NCBI GenBank assembly: GCA_022843625.1
Contig: JALHNH010000013.1
Span: forward strand, 1-64,000
Source: Bryobacter sp.
GTDB taxonomy: Bacteria; Acidobacteriota; Terriglobia; Bryobacterales; Bryobacteraceae
Length of the DNA stretch: 64,000 nt
Reading direction: 5' to 3'
A program made the position numbers and the translations under genes. Numbering within the stretch: position 1 is the stretch's first letter; each line of letters opens with the position of its first letter. The notes below the pieces were generated by a model. That model had not been told where the DNA came from. It did not search any database and saw only the letters and a list, made by a program, of their open reading frames with translations. This document shows, one piece after another, positions 34,844 through 44,648 of this stretch.

Positions 34844-37158
34844 CGGAAGAAGAAACGCATGGTGGCGGTGACATTGAGCGGTGTGCCGGGATAGACCTGA
34901 GTGTCATAGATACCGGCGACAAAGTAGCGGTCGCGACCAAGCAAGTTGTCGGCATTGACTCCGATTTGATAGAAGCGCTTGCGGTATGAGATCGCGCCAG
35001 AGAATGTAGAATAGCCGCCGAGCTTGAAATTCTGTGTGTTGGCATTATCTACAAACATTGAGCTGATGTAACGCTGCCCGACGCTTGCCGTAATACCGTT
35101 GTTGAATGCCTTTGTAAGCCACAGGTTTGTGGCGTGGCGCTGGGTGAAGCGTGGGCGGAATCCGGAAAGATTGATCGTGCGGTTGGCAGCGAAGAAGTTA
35201 TCAAAGCGGGGGAGCGTATAGCCGTAGTTAGCGATCAGGCGGAAGCCCTTGCCGATGTTGCCGTTGATGTCGAGATCAAGGCCCCTGGAAGACTGCTGAC
35301 CCGCCTGTTCGAATTGCGCAAGTGGCAGGGCAATCACTACGTTCTGCCGTTTGATCTGATAGATAGCCGTGTCCACCTTGAATCGGCCGCCGAGAGCCTG
35401 GATGCGGTGACCGATTTCAAAGCTGCGTCCGGTTTCAGGCACCAGCTCACGACCGTCGGCCGGGATGTTCGTTACCGGTTGAAAGGACGAAGAAGAACTG
35501 GCGTAGATCTGCTGGTTTTCGGCCAGCAAATAGGTGAGGCCGGCGCGGTAAGTGTAGGCGTTCTGCTTGCGGCGGAGTTCCGGCCCGCGAGAAGTCGGGG
35601 CGTTGTTGGCGTAGGGGTCGTTTCTTGCGATTCGATTGAAGCCGTCGAGACGGCCGCCTATGTTCAAACGAAGCTTGCTTGAAAGGTGGATGAAGTCCTG
35701 CCAGAAGAAGGCGTTGATCTTGTTGGTGAAGTAGTCGACGCGGCTGAGAGGGAAATCAGGAAAGGGTTGGAATGTATCTGTTCTGGTGCTCAGATTGATC
35801 GGCGCGATGTTGATACTACGGCTGGCAGAGCGGTCGGTGATGTTGTAAAAATCCTGATACTCGTAGCCCGCGACCAGTGTGTGCTTCATACCGAAGAGGC
35901 TGAAGTGGCCAAGGACGTCGGACTGATTGAGGAGGGGGCGACGGTGGTGCTGAAAATAAAGAAGCCCGCGGTTGACCTGATTGCTGGCCGGGACGTAGGT
36001 GAGCGACTCGGCGCTGAAGTATTGGTCGTCGGTGTGGCGATAGAGAAAGCCATTGCGGAATTCCCAGTTCGGGGTGATGTTGATGTTCAGCAGGACGTGG
36101 GATTGTGAGTCGAAGACGCGGCCGAAGTCCTGAGGAGTGTTGAAGCGGAAGTCGAGAGGAAAGCCGGGGATGGCTGCGACGCCGATCGGGATGCCAGCGT
36201 CCGTGGCAAAGCGATCGCGGTTGAATGCCTGGTGTAGGGTGACGCGGGCTTTGTCGCTAAAGAGGTAAGTGAGTGAAGGTGAGACGTTGATTCTCCTTGC
36301 CGCTGCTTCGCGCCAACCGTCGGAATCCTCGAAGCTGAAGTCTGCGCGATAGAGGAGGCGCTGCCAGTTGCCAACAGGGCCCGTTGCGCCCATACCCACC
36401 TGATGGGTATTGAAGCGGCCACCGCGATAGAACGCGTCGTAGGCACGATTGGCTGCAGGTTTCTTTCGAATGATGTTGATTGCTCCGCCGAGTGCCTGGC
36501 CGCCGTAAAGAATAGAACTGGGTCCCTTCAGCACGTCGACTTGTTCGACATTGTTCAGCTGAGTATTGATGCGATTGCCCTCCAGGCGCATTCCGTCTAC
36601 CAACTGGACGTCGGCGATGTTGAAGCCACGGATCGTGTAGTACTCATACATGCCAAACCAGCGGGTTGCTGAAACGCCAGAAACGTTCTGCAATGCGTTG
36701 ACGAGATCATTTGTGCCGCGCTGTTCGAGTAGTTGAGCGCTCACTGAAGTGACTTGAATCGGTACTTCGAGGTTGGGTACATCCATGCGCGTTGCCGTTG
36801 TTTTGCCGGCAACGTCTTCGACGGTGACCGTGGTGGAGACTTCGGCCAGGCTGAGGGTGAAATCGAGGCCGTCGACGGAAGATTTGACCTGGATTACCTG
36901 TTGGAGTTCGGCAAAACCAGATTTGAGGATGCGCAGAGTGGATGTCCCAGCCGGTGCCTTGGTGAAGGTGTACCGTCCTTCTGAGGATGTTTGCACGTAG
37001 ACCGGCTTCACGCCAGGGCGAGTCAAGGATAAAGTGGCCGAGTCAATGGGCAGCTTGTTTGCGTCCAAAACGCGGCCAGACAACGTGATGTCTTGACCAT
37101 ACAGAAAAACTTGAGTGGCAATCGAAATGATTGAGAATCGAAGCAACATGAAAATCAT
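34840..37158 (-). CDS. TonB-dependent siderophore receptor
   Basis: A 772-residue outer-membrane receptor. After the signal peptide there is a carboxypeptidase-regulatory-like beta domain ([20 protein letters not shown], about residues 20-105). The plug follows ([44 protein letters not shown]) and then the barrel, ending in [11 protein letters not shown]. The plug motifs are those of ferric-siderophore receptors of the FhuA/FecA type. An in-frame GTG at 37173 is an alternative start. It is divergent from a PepSY membrane protein, a frequent partner in iron uptake. Confidence 0.92.
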   Translation of the reverse strand: MIFMLLRFSIISIATQVFLYGQDITLSGRVLDANKLPIDSATLSLTRPGVKPVYVQTSSEGRYTFTKAPAGTSTLRILKSGFAELQQVIQVKSSVDGLDFTLSLAEVSTTVTVEDVAGKTTATRMDVPNLEVPIQVTSVSAQLLEQRGTNDLVNALQNVSGVSATRWFGMYEYYTIRGFNIADVQLVDGMRLEGNRINTQLNNVEQVDVLKGPSSILYGGQALGGAINIIRKKPAANRAYDAFYRGGRFNTHQVGMGATGPVGNWQRLLYRADFSFEDSDGWREAAARRINVSPSLTYLFSDKARVTLHQAFNRDRFATDAGIPIGVAAIPGFPLDFRFNTPQDFGRVFDSQSHVLLNINITPNWEFRNGFLYRHTDDQYFSAESLTYVPASNQVNRGLLYFQHHRRPLLNQSDVLGHFSLFGMKHTLVAGYEYQDFYNITDRSASRSINIAPINLSTRTDTFQPFPDFPLSRVDYFTNKINAFFWQDFIHLSSKLRLNIGGRLDGFNRIARNDPYANNAPTSRGPELRRKQNAYTYRAGLTYLLAENQQIYASSSSSFQPVTNIPADGRELVPETGRSFEIGHRIQALGGRFKVDTAIYQIKRQNVVIALPLAQFEQAGQQSSRGLDLDINGNIGKGFRLIANYGYTLPRFDNFFAANRTINLSGFRPRFTQRHATNLWLTKAFNNGITASVGQRYISSMFVDNANTQNFKLGGYSTFSGAISYRKRFYQIGVNADNLLGRDRYFVAGIYDTQVYPGTPLNVTATMRFFFR

Positions 37159-37245
37159 GGTCGCAGCAGTCACTCAAAAGTCGAAACGAAATTCTATGAG
37201 CGGATAGTTTTGGCAGATGAGCGGGCTCAGTTTGACTTTATACTC

Positions 37246-37264
37246 GCTTCGTTTGTTGCGAAGC
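37246..37264. promoter_or_regulatory. Inverted repeat upstream of the PepSY gene
   Basis: GCTTCG and CGAAGC are separated by 7 bp, ending 8 bp before the ATG at 37273, just after a TATACT-like -10 element (37240-37245). The place suits an operator in the TonB receptor/PepSY divergent region, for example for an iron regulator. It does not match a classical Fur box, and the role is not established. Confidence 0.3.
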
Positions 37265-37272
37265 TGGAAGCT

Positions 37273-38814
37273 ATGAATCGCAGCGCGATTACCGTTCGTA
37301 AGTACTCGATCCTTTTTCATCGATGGTTGGGAGTTGTCTTTAGCCTGCTCTTTGCGATGTGGTTCGCCTCTGGCCTTGTTTTGATGTATTGGCCCTATCC
37401 AGGAGTCAGCGCAGAGCAACGCCTCGAGAAGAGTGAAGAGATCTCCGCAAAGCAAATTGTTGTCGGGCTAGACGAGGCGGCCTCAATTGCCCGTGTCGAG
37501 AAACTGGACCGAGTGCGGTTGACGATGCTCGACGGACGACCTGTTTATCGATTTCACACCGGGCGTCTCCAAAAGGTGGTGTATGCCGACCGAGCCGAAG
37601 TTTTTAGCGGATTGAGCGTTGATGCAGCCCGTCGAGTTGCCAGCGCCTGGACGGGGTTGCCTGTAGGAGAGTCCCAGTTCGATGGAGCAAAGATGGAAGA
37701 GGACCAGTGGACGTTGAATAAGGCAGTTCGGCCGCTCAGGCCCTTTCTACGTTTCAGTTGGCCTGATGGGCAAGAAGTCTATGTCTCGCAGGTGACCGGT
37801 GAGGTGATGCAACACACCACTCGCGCTGGCCGGATTGGAGCTTATCTCGGGGCGATACCCCATTGGCTTTACTTTACGCCGCTGCGCAAGGAGACTGCGA
37901 CGTGGCGGGCGCTGGTAATTGTCCTGTCGCTAGTTGGGACAATCATGACCCTTCTGGGCATTGTCGCCGGAATTTGGCTGTACTCTCCAAGCAAGCGATT
38001 TCGATTTCCTTCGGGGCCTTCGAGCATTCCCTATTCGGGATGGAAGCGCTGGCATACCATCTTGGGGCTGGTCTTCGGGCTGGTAACCTTTACCTGGATC
38101 TTGAGCGGAATGTTCAGTATGAATCCGATGCAGTGGAGTCCGGAGTTTGGTCCAGACTCGCGCGTGGCATCGGCGATTCAGGGCGCGAAGTGGAGCGGTA
38201 AACTTTTTGCCGCTGAGGGGCCTGGTGAGATGCTCACCCGGATCGGCCAGCCAGGGATTTGCGAACTTGAACTTGGTGTTGCGGGCGGGCGTGGTGTATA
38301 TCTACTTCGGACTGGAGCAAAAAAGCTGCTGCGTGTGGAACCTAAAGGGGCCTCTGCGGCTGGAGTGAGTCTTGAGTGGGCGAAATCCCGTATGGCTGAG
38401 GCGATGGCTGGGGTGCCGCTTGTCGAGGTTCGCGAAGTTCGAGCCTATGAAAATTACTATGTATCGCGGGAAGGATCGCTACCTCTGCCTGCCTATTACT
38501 TTGAGTACGCAGATGCCGAACGCTCCATGCATTACGTCGATGCAACCAGCGGAAAATTGGTTGAGAGTTATGTGACGAAGTCACGCTGGAACCGTTGGCT
38601 CTATCACGGTTTGCACTCGTGGGATTTGCCGTGGCTATACGCAAACCGCCCAAGCTGGGATTTGGCTGTCATCCTTCCCATGCTCGGGGGTGTTGCACTT
38701 TGTGTGTCGAGTGTATGGATTGCCTGGGTGCGAGTAAAGCGAAAAGCAGCGCAGATAGCTGCATCACGAGTTAGCGCACGAACAAGCGAACCGTATTCGA
38801 GTCTTTCCCGTTGA
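37273..38814 (+). CDS. PepSY-associated transmembrane protein (iron-related)
   Basis: A 513-residue inner-membrane protein. It starts with the block KYSILFHRWLGVVFSLLFAMWFASG, a PepSY-TM signature with a conserved histidine. It has four hydrophobic helices in total and long periplasmic PepSY regions; a later GWKRWHTILGLVFGLVTFTW repeats the helix pattern. The C terminus has NRWLYHGLHSWDLPWLY. Family members are often found with siderophore receptors and may reduce or release iron at the inner membrane. A TTG start at 37210 would add 21 residues; the ATG at 37273 is preferred. It overlaps the next gene's end by 44 bp, tail-to-tail. Confidence 0.85.
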   Translation: MNRSAITVRKYSILFHRWLGVVFSLLFAMWFASGLVLMYWPYPGVSAEQRLEKSEEISAKQIVVGLDEAASIARVEKLDRVRLTMLDGRPVYRFHTGRLQKVVYADRAEVFSGLSVDAARRVASAWTGLPVGESQFDGAKMEEDQWTLNKAVRPLRPFLRFSWPDGQEVYVSQVTGEVMQHTTRAGRIGAYLGAIPHWLYFTPLRKETATWRALVIVLSLVGTIMTLLGIVAGIWLYSPSKRFRFPSGPSSIPYSGWKRWHTILGLVFGLVTFTWILSGMFSMNPMQWSPEFGPDSRVASAIQGAKWSGKLFAAEGPGEMLTRIGQPGICELELGVAGGRGVYLLRTGAKKLLRVEPKGASAAGVSLEWAKSRMAEAMAGVPLVEVREVRAYENYYVSREGSLPLPAYYFEYADAERSMHYVDATSGKLVESYVTKSRWNRWLYHGLHSWDLPWLYANRPSWDLAVILPMLGGVALCVSSVWIAWVRVKRKAAQIAASRVSARTSEPYSSLSR

Positions 38815-41368
38815 CACGGACTCGAAGGTTGGTGGACGCCCCAACCGCGAATTGCGGACCGACACGGATCTGAACGCTGGTCATTCCGACAAAGCCAGGG
38901 GTTGCAATTACCCTGAGTGGCTGGATCGTCTGCTCACCGACGATCACTTCGACCGGATCGATGAGAGCGAATTCAGCGCCAGAGGGGATTGCGAATCCTG
39001 CAGGTGGATTGTTGCGGTAGCCACCCAAACCCGTTCCCATCAAATTGATGACTTCATTCGGCCGGGCGGGTGCGGATTCCGTAATAACACTGCCATCAGC
39101 CCGGAAGGCGAGCACGAGCGGCGGAGTACCCTCAGATTCTGTTCCGTATTGACCAAAGAGTCCAGGCGCGTTGCGGACGATCTCAAAATCGGCGCTTACG
39201 TCGGGTTGGCCGGTGCGTACAATTGTGATCTTGCTCGGGCCTAGCGGAAGGTCGTATGGGAGCTGTGCGTTCACTTGCGTACCTGATACGAAACTGAGCG
39301 GAAGCAGGCGATCGCCAACCCGGGCTGCTACTTCAGCCAGGGACTGCGCTTGTGGCGAACGTGGGCCTACTTCTTCCTTCGGCGTCAGGTTGACCCCAAA
39401 AACAGTTATTAGTGAGCCTGGAGCGACCCGACCCGTTGAGCCTGAATCCTGCGGGCCAGTGCCGGCAGCATTCTGGATACCGGCAGGGTCAATGAAAGGA
39501 ATTTCTTCAAGCTCTGCGACAACGGTTCTTGGGCCTCCGACCACAATGCTGGCAGTGGGAAACAGGCCCGCTGTGTCTCCAGACCAGCGCCGGAACCGAT
39601 AGCCGCTGAGGGCTCGCGCGGTGACGCTGACTCGCGTGTCGAGGTCGAAGAACTGATCTGCTGAATTGGGAACTGTAGTGAAGCTAACTCCAGCGCGAGG
39701 GTTACCGAGAGTGGTTAATCGGTACATCTGCTTATAGTTGGCAACCAAACGGCGGGACTCGGAATTGAAAGTTACCATGCGGTCACCTGAGTCTCCATCT
39801 GACCAATTCGTGAACTCGAGACGAAGGACATCCTTTTGTGTAATGCTTCGAACCGGAGCAACAGAGACCGATTCGTTAGCAAGTCTCTCAACTTCGCAGG
39901 GAGTCTGGCACTCACGGCCATCAATCGAGACAGGAAGGCCAGAAGGATTTGTGACAATCGATAGCTTGTTGAGCGGTTCGTACAGGGCTATCAGGTAAAG
40001 GCCTTGCTCTACCATTTCCGGGGTGATGCGCATAGTTTGGGTAGCAGGACCACCGTTGGACCAACCCTTGAAGCGCCATTTTCGACCGTTGGCGTCGACT
40101 GATTCCGGGGGAGCGGTAAAGGTGACATCTTTGTTCACTCCAAACCAGAAGTTGTAAGAAGGCCAAGTGCGGTTGTTGACAATGAGAGGCAGACTGACTT
40201 GCGGTTGCGTGATGAAGGTTACGCCGGCTGCGCGCAGGAAGCGTGCTGTTAGCACGTCGGTCGAAAGATTGGCACCGGATACCTCAAAAAGAGCGTTTTG
40301 ACCTCCACCAAAAGACCAGGAGTCAAATACGTGGATTTTACCGGTTTCGTCGAATTGACGCTCGGGCGCACCAAGGAGCCTGGTGCTGCCGAAGAGCCAG
40401 ACGGTGCAGAAATCGGTGGAGGGAAGTTCGCCGCCTTGTCCTACGTTGATGTTGATCGGATCTCCATTTGCGTCAACGGGATTTACGTACCGCTTGCAGA
40501 CGTCGCGGTTCTCAGCCGGGATGCGGCCGGTGCGTACGATGGAACGATCTACTACAACCTCAAGCCCGGCTGGTTCGGTATTGATGCGATAGAATTTTCC
40601 AGGCCCGAAATTGACCTGAATGTGAAAAGGCGAAGTCAAGTTGAAGCGAATGGAGCCGCTTGTTCCTGTAGAGCCCACGTTTGGCAGACCAGGATTGGAG
40701 TTCCAGTCTTTAAAGGCATAGCCAACGGCTGGAACTGTGGTGAATTCCACTAAGCCCTCTGAGCACCAGTAGTTGCCCGTGGTTGCAGGGAACCGCGAGT
40801 CATCTGAGCATTGAATCCATGTATAACCCGGGACATCTCCGCAGGAGCCCGGCAAAGTTTCGCCTGTTGCCGTTGGAGCGCATCCGGCTGCAGGTGTATT
40901 GAATCTCATTCTGTATTGGCGAGAAGATGTGAAATCGATAGATTGCAAAAACGACCAGACCTGGATGCGGAAAATATGATCAGTATCGGATAGGCTGCTC
41001 AGCAGCTGGACAGCACCTGATGGAGCTGGCAAACCACCGTCCGTAACGAGCGTATAGCTACCATCCACCACGGTACGAACCCCTAAATCAGCGTCATTGC
41101 CTGGGCCGGCCGGCAAGCCATTGTTCGTTCCTTGAATAGAGTTACTGAACTGCTGCTTGGGAACTCTAATTGTGTGAGAATCCCCCACTTGCCAACGGAA
41201 GATCTGTGTTGAGTTGTAGGGTACGTTATCGACGAAGAATGTGGACGAAGAGGTATTCAACCCAACTCTGACTTGACGAAATAATCCACTTTGTGCCAGA
41301 GCACTGTTTGCCGAGGAACTCATCAGGATGAGTCCAAGGGTCCCCAAGATTCGGAAATAGCTTTTCAT
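38771..41368 (-). CDS. Large secreted protein with InlB-B-like repeats and TIGR03437 C-terminal domain
   Basis: An 865-residue secreted protein (signal ILGTLGLILMSSSANSALA). The first 600 residues contain several beta repeats of the InlB-B/divergent-repeat type, recognised by pieces like YAFKDWNSNPGL, KWRFKGWSNGGPA and YRFRRWSGDTAG, each ending a 'the wider it gets, the more it costs' style WSG/WSN turn. The last 230 residues are the TIGR03437 domain (ITVFGVNLTPKEEVG start; INLMGTGLGGYRNNPPAG later), which is known mainly from Solibacter relatives. The function is unknown; the form suggests a surface or matrix protein. It is one of the best taxonomic clues in the window. Confidence 0.85.
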   Translation of the reverse strand: MKSYFRILGTLGLILMSSSANSALAQSGLFRQVRVGLNTSSSTFFVDNVPYNSTQIFRWQVGDSHTIRVPKQQFSNSIQGTNNGLPAGPGNDADLGVRTVVDGSYTLVTDGGLPAPSGAVQLLSSLSDTDHIFRIQVWSFLQSIDFTSSRQYRMRFNTPAAGCAPTATGETLPGSCGDVPGYTWIQCSDDSRFPATTGNYWCSEGLVEFTTVPAVGYAFKDWNSNPGLPNVGSTGTSGSIRFNLTSPFHIQVNFGPGKFYRINTEPAGLEVVVDRSIVRTGRIPAENRDVCKRYVNPVDANGDPININVGQGGELPSTDFCTVWLFGSTRLLGAPERQFDETGKIHVFDSWSFGGGQNALFEVSGANLSTDVLTARFLRAAGVTFITQPQVSLPLIVNNRTWPSYNFWFGVNKDVTFTAPPESVDANGRKWRFKGWSNGGPATQTMRITPEMVEQGLYLIALYEPLNKLSIVTNPSGLPVSIDGRECQTPCEVERLANESVSVAPVRSITQKDVLRLEFTNWSDGDSGDRMVTFNSESRRLVANYKQMYRLTTLGNPRAGVSFTTVPNSADQFFDLDTRVSVTARALSGYRFRRWSGDTAGLFPTASIVVGGPRTVVAELEEIPFIDPAGIQNAAGTGPQDSGSTGRVAPGSLITVFGVNLTPKEEVGPRSPQAQSLAEVAARVGDRLLPLSFVSGTQVNAQLPYDLPLGPSKITIVRTGQPDVSADFEIVRNAPGLFGQYGTESEGTPPLVLAFRADGSVITESAPARPNEVINLMGTGLGGYRNNPPAGFAIPSGAEFALIDPVEVIVGEQTIQPLRVIATPGFVGMTSVQIRVGPQFAVGASTNLRVRVNGKDSNTVRLFVR

Positions 41369-41467
41369 GAGATTCGCTTCTTTCGTACTGATCGACTGAA
41401 AGTCCCGTTGGCTTTATGCTGGAGGGGTGTTACGCGCCCCCGACTTTTGCCTTAGGACCAGCTAAGG

Positions 41468-42643
41468 TTATCGGCTTAGTGCTGCGAAACTTGGGGATTT
41501 GGGACTTTGCGCTGAAACGCTTTCCAACAGATTGCAGGTGCTTCGAGCAAGTATGGAGGCGATCAGTTCATGCCAGATTACCATCCCGGTCAACAGTTGA
41601 TTACGGGCTTCAATTTCTATGGCGCTGGCTTTAGGAAGTTCAGTCCAGGCATCGGGCAGCGCAGCGGCAATCTGGCCGAAGCACTCGTGATAGCTAGAGC
41701 CAGTAAGCGGAATCGAACGGAGTGCTGCGCAAAACCGGTCTGTCTGGCGGTATCCCACGAGTTCTTGTTCCAGCTCTTTAGTGAGATTGCCTGGCGCTGC
41801 ACTGCGCATCACAGCTGGAGATCCCAAAGAAATGCCTTCTCCGAGATGAGCGGCGATGCGCGAGACGATGTAACTGGCCCAGATGTCGTCGTAGCGTCCA
41901 ACGTATGGGCTCAGGAAATAGGCCGGAACGACGTCTCGCTTCAAGCTGAGATTGTGAGCCGGAAAGGGGCTCCAGGTGCCTGGGGCAAGGCACAGATGAC
42001 GGGGTGAAGCGGGGGCAATTCCTGAAATTTCCAGTTTGTGGTCAAGACGGGTGGTGGCATCGAGGTCAGAGCAACCGAGACAGAAACCGGCGTTGGCTGC
42101 CACAGAGATGGATTGCTCAGTGAAGTCCAGTAGCGTTGTCCGGTCCCGCTGTTGCGATGGAAAACCGCGAAGAAAGAACGCTTTGCCTTCTGCCTCGCAG
42201 AGCAAGCTGGCAGAATTGAAATAGCCAGAGGAAGAACTGGCTACCATCATCTTGTTTTTGCGCCCGACATTGCTGTGCGATCCGATAAAGTCTCCCTCTA
42301 ACAGGTGATCTTTTGCATCGATGTGAATGACAAGATCAGCACCTTCTTGCCATGCCTTTAGCATCCCAACGATCCGTCGCTGATGCGAATCAAAGCTAAG
42401 GTGCCTTCCGATCTTTGAGCGATGCGCGGAGAGATACTCCTGCTGGGCCTCGATACTGAAATACTCCACTGGAAATCCATTCCGGGACAAATGTTTGCAG
42501 AAGCTGGAGATTCCCACGTCGCTTTTTCGTTCGCCGACAACGATACAGTCAACGTCCGGGTGGCCATGCTCCCGCATATCCCGCGCATAGGCTTCCAAGC
42601 CGGTTGGAATCCGGATAGAGGTTGTAATGAGTGAAACTTTCAT
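41468..42643 (-). CDS. STELLO-like glycosyltransferase-related protein
   Basis: A 391-residue protein. The N terminus (KVSLITTSIRIPTGLEAYA), the CIVVGERKS block, the HQRRIVGMLKAWQEGADLVI segment leading to the acidic IHIDAKDHL, and FFLRGFPSQQRD match the pattern of the reversibly-glycosylated-polypeptide/STELLO group of GT-A-fold proteins. In that group the acidic motif is DDDN, so DAKD is a weakened version and catalysis is uncertain. The frame runs upstream to 42793, but the ATG at 42643 matches the family start. A terminator-like hairpin lies in its leader (42685-42719). Confidence 0.6.
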   Translation of the reverse strand: MKVSLITTSIRIPTGLEAYARDMREHGHPDVDCIVVGERKSDVGISSFCKHLSRNGFPVEYFSIEAQQEYLSAHRSKIGRHLSFDSHQRRIVGMLKAWQEGADLVIHIDAKDHLLEGDFIGSHSNVGRKNKMMVASSSSGYFNSASLLCEAEGKAFFLRGFPSQQRDRTTLLDFTEQSISVAANAGFCLGCSDLDATTRLDHKLEISGIAPASPRHLCLAPGTWSPFPAHNLSLKRDVVPAYFLSPYVGRYDDIWASYIVSRIAAHLGEGISLGSPAVMRSAAPGNLTKELEQELVGYRQTDRFCAALRSIPLTGSSYHECFGQIAAALPDAWTELPKASAIEIEARNQLLTGMVIWHELIASILARSTCNLLESVSAQSPKSPSFAALSR

Positions 42644-42674
42644 AACGTCAAGAGCTCTCTGGGACGAGAGTTGT

Positions 42675-42719
42675 AAAAAAGAATGGGAGCCGTAAACACC
42701 TAAGTGTCTTTTGGCTCCC
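42675..42719 (-). terminator. Terminator-like hairpin in the leader of the STELLO-like gene
   Basis: Read on the minus strand, GGGAGCC pairs with GGCTCCC (42713-42719 with 42685-42691), with an inner ACAC/GTGT stem (42696-42707), followed by ATTCTTTTTT. This has the form of an intrinsic terminator for leftward transcription, placed about 40 bp before the ATG at 42643. No leftward gene ends here, so it could be an attenuator in the leader or the end of a small RNA. Confidence 0.5.
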
Positions 42720-42867
42720 GAAATACCCGCAGGAATGTTTCGTTCAAAAGTGAAATCGGATTTTTGAGGTTTACACTTTAGGGCGGTCTGCAAAAAACGC
42801 TCTCATTCTTGTTCACCAGAACCTACAGCAATTGGTCTACGCAGTCGATTCTGTACTCAGTGTCACG

Positions 42868-43626
42868 ATGAATATAGAGTCCTTGATTGCCACATACCCT
42901 AGGAGTCGACCTGAGCTCAGTGGCCCGATGCAGGCAATTTACACTAAGCACTATCTTGACAACCGAGATGGCAGTGGTGGGCTAACGCGACTGAAGAATT
43001 GGCTTGAAGGATGGATGCATGAGCGTGTGGCGGCCAGGCAGCATGGAATTCGGCTGCTTGAACTGGGGGCGGGAACACTGAATCATTTGCGTTATGAACC
43101 GCCCGGACTTGAGTATTCCTGTGTAGAACCATTTAAGGATCTATGGCAAGGGCGTCCCGAACTAGGGCGTTTGCATTCTATGTATAGCGATTTGAACGAC
43201 GTTCCCGCAGGCCGTCAATTTGACAGAATCTTATCGATTGCTGTACTTGAGCATGTTCTCGATTTGCCGACACTCATTGCCAGAAGCGCTCTAATGCTTG
43301 CCGAAGATGGGATCTTCCAAGCCGGAATTCCGGCCGAAGGAGGTGCCCTTTGGGGTTTGGCATGGAGGATGACAACAGGAGTTTCGTTTTGGCTACGAAC
43401 GGGGCTTCCATATGGGGAAATGATGCGGCATGAGCATGTCAACGACGCTTCCGAGATCCAGCAGCTTCTGGAATTCTACTTTGAAAAAATTGATGTGGAA
43501 CATTTCCCAATGCCGCATCAGCATTTGAGTTTCTATTACTCTTTAGTAGCTCGGCGCCCCAGGATAGATGTTTGTCGGGCAACACTCCGGAAATTGGAAG
43601 TTCAGAACAACTCATGCCTAGTGTAA
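42868..43626 (+). CDS. SAM-dependent methyltransferase (class I)
   Basis: A 252-residue Rossmann-fold methyltransferase. Motif I is RLLELGAGTLNHL, the acidic residue of motif II is in YSCVEPF, and the motif IV region is FDRILSIAVLEHVLDLP. Family members near glycosyltransferases often modify sugars or lipid-linked intermediates. The start used is the ATG at 42868; an upstream TTG at 42832 lies in the same frame. It overlaps the GT2 gene by 13 bp, so the two are cotranscribed. Confidence 0.85.
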   Translation: MNIESLIATYPRSRPELSGPMQAIYTKHYLDNRDGSGGLTRLKNWLEGWMHERVAARQHGIRLLELGAGTLNHLRYEPPGLEYSCVEPFKDLWQGRPELGRLHSMYSDLNDVPAGRQFDRILSIAVLEHVLDLPTLIARSALMLAEDGIFQAGIPAEGGALWGLAWRMTTGVSFWLRTGLPYGEMMRHEHVNDASEIQQLLEFYFEKIDVEHFPMPHQHLSFYYSLVARRPRIDVCRATLRKLEVQNNSCLV

Positions 43627-44648
43627 CCCTAATAGTTCCCCTACTGAATGAAGAGGAAGGAATCGTCTCTTTCCACCAACGAGTCAGAAGCGTCAACTTC
43701 CCGGAATCAGTGGATCTACGAATCCTTTTTGTCGACGATGGTTCAACAGATCGAACGCCTCAGCTTTTGGAACAGCTGGTACTCATTGATCCTCATTGCG
43801 CTTATCTCCGGCTATCGAGAAATTTTGGACAACAAGCAGCCTTTAGTGCAGGCCTCGATGCGGTAGAAACGGATGCTGCGATTATGATGGACGGCGATGG
43901 GCAGCATCCTCCAGAGTTAATACCTGAAATGCTTAGGCTCTGGATGAACGGCGTCGAAATCGTCCGTACCCAACGCGTCGCTACGGCTGAGGCGGGATCA
44001 ACTTTCAAGAACTTTCTTAGCAGAAACTTTTACAAGTTCGCCTCTTTGCTCAGCGAAGTAGAGATGATTCCTTCGGGCCCTGATTTCTGCCTATTGTCCA
44101 GCACCGCCATTCAGGCCATACGTCAATACCGGGAGTCACATCGATTTTTGCGGGGAATCGTCTCCATGCTAGGCTTCCCAACGGCAACTTTACTCTTTAC
44201 ACCTGATCGAAGGAACGCTGGTGAAACTAAGTTCTCGCTGAAAAAGCAGATCAAGCTTGCATCGGATGGTCTCTTTTCCTTCTCAACTACACCGCTTTAC
44301 TTTAGTATCGGGCTGGGATTGGTTTTTTTGTTCGTTGCTCTGGTAGAGCTTCTGATTCTTTTGGCAAGCCTGGTTTTGGAGGGAAAATCGGTCACTCCCG
44401 GCTGGACTTCGCTTATGGTAGTGACAGCTGGTGGCTTTGGTACAACAATGATTCTTCTCGGCATCATCGGGATCTATGTCGGCAAGGTTTTTGAGCAAGT
44501 CAAGCAGCGGCCAATCTACCTGGTGGCACGAAGTTCCGCTACTAGTACCAGCCTGGGCAACTTGTCGAGAAGCATTCAAGCTGAAACATCTGATGTCAGC
44601 AAGGGCCATTGTAGATCTGATGCGCAGCCGCTTCTCCAGGTTAAATAG
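43614..44648 (+). CDS. GT2 glycosyltransferase, DPM1/GtrB/ArnC type with C-terminal membrane helices
   Basis: A 344-residue enzyme. The GT-A domain begins SVTLIVPLLNEEEG, with VDDGSTDRTPQLL, LRLSRNFGQQAAFSAGLD and the metal-binding DGDGQHPPE. Two membrane helices (LGLVFLFVALVELLILLASL and GGFGTTMILLGIIGIYVG) close the protein. This layout is typical of enzymes that load a sugar onto polyprenyl phosphate for later transfer by GT39-type or GtrC-type membrane proteins, several of which are nearby. Start at 43614 gives the normal family N terminus; the frame extends upstream to 43572. Confidence 0.92.
   Translation: MPSVTLIVPLLNEEEGIVSFHQRVRSVNFPESVDLRILFVDDGSTDRTPQLLEQLVLIDPHCAYLRLSRNFGQQAAFSAGLDAVETDAAIMMDGDGQHPPELIPEMLRLWMNGVEIVRTQRVATAEAGSTFKNFLSRNFYKFASLLSEVEMIPSGPDFCLLSSTAIQAIRQYRESHRFLRGIVSMLGFPTATLLFTPDRRNAGETKFSLKKQIKLASDGLFSFSTTPLYFSIGLGLVFLFVALVELLILLASLVLEGKSVTPGWTSLMVVTAGGFGTTMILLGIIGIYVGKVFEQVKQRPIYLVARSSATSTSLGNLSRSIQAETSDVSKGHCRSDAQPLLQVK

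Noticed and set aside
41400-41440. GGGG-CCCC hairpin upstream of the TIGR03437 gene considered as a terminator
   Set aside because: The stem is only about 4 bp and no T-run follows on either strand.
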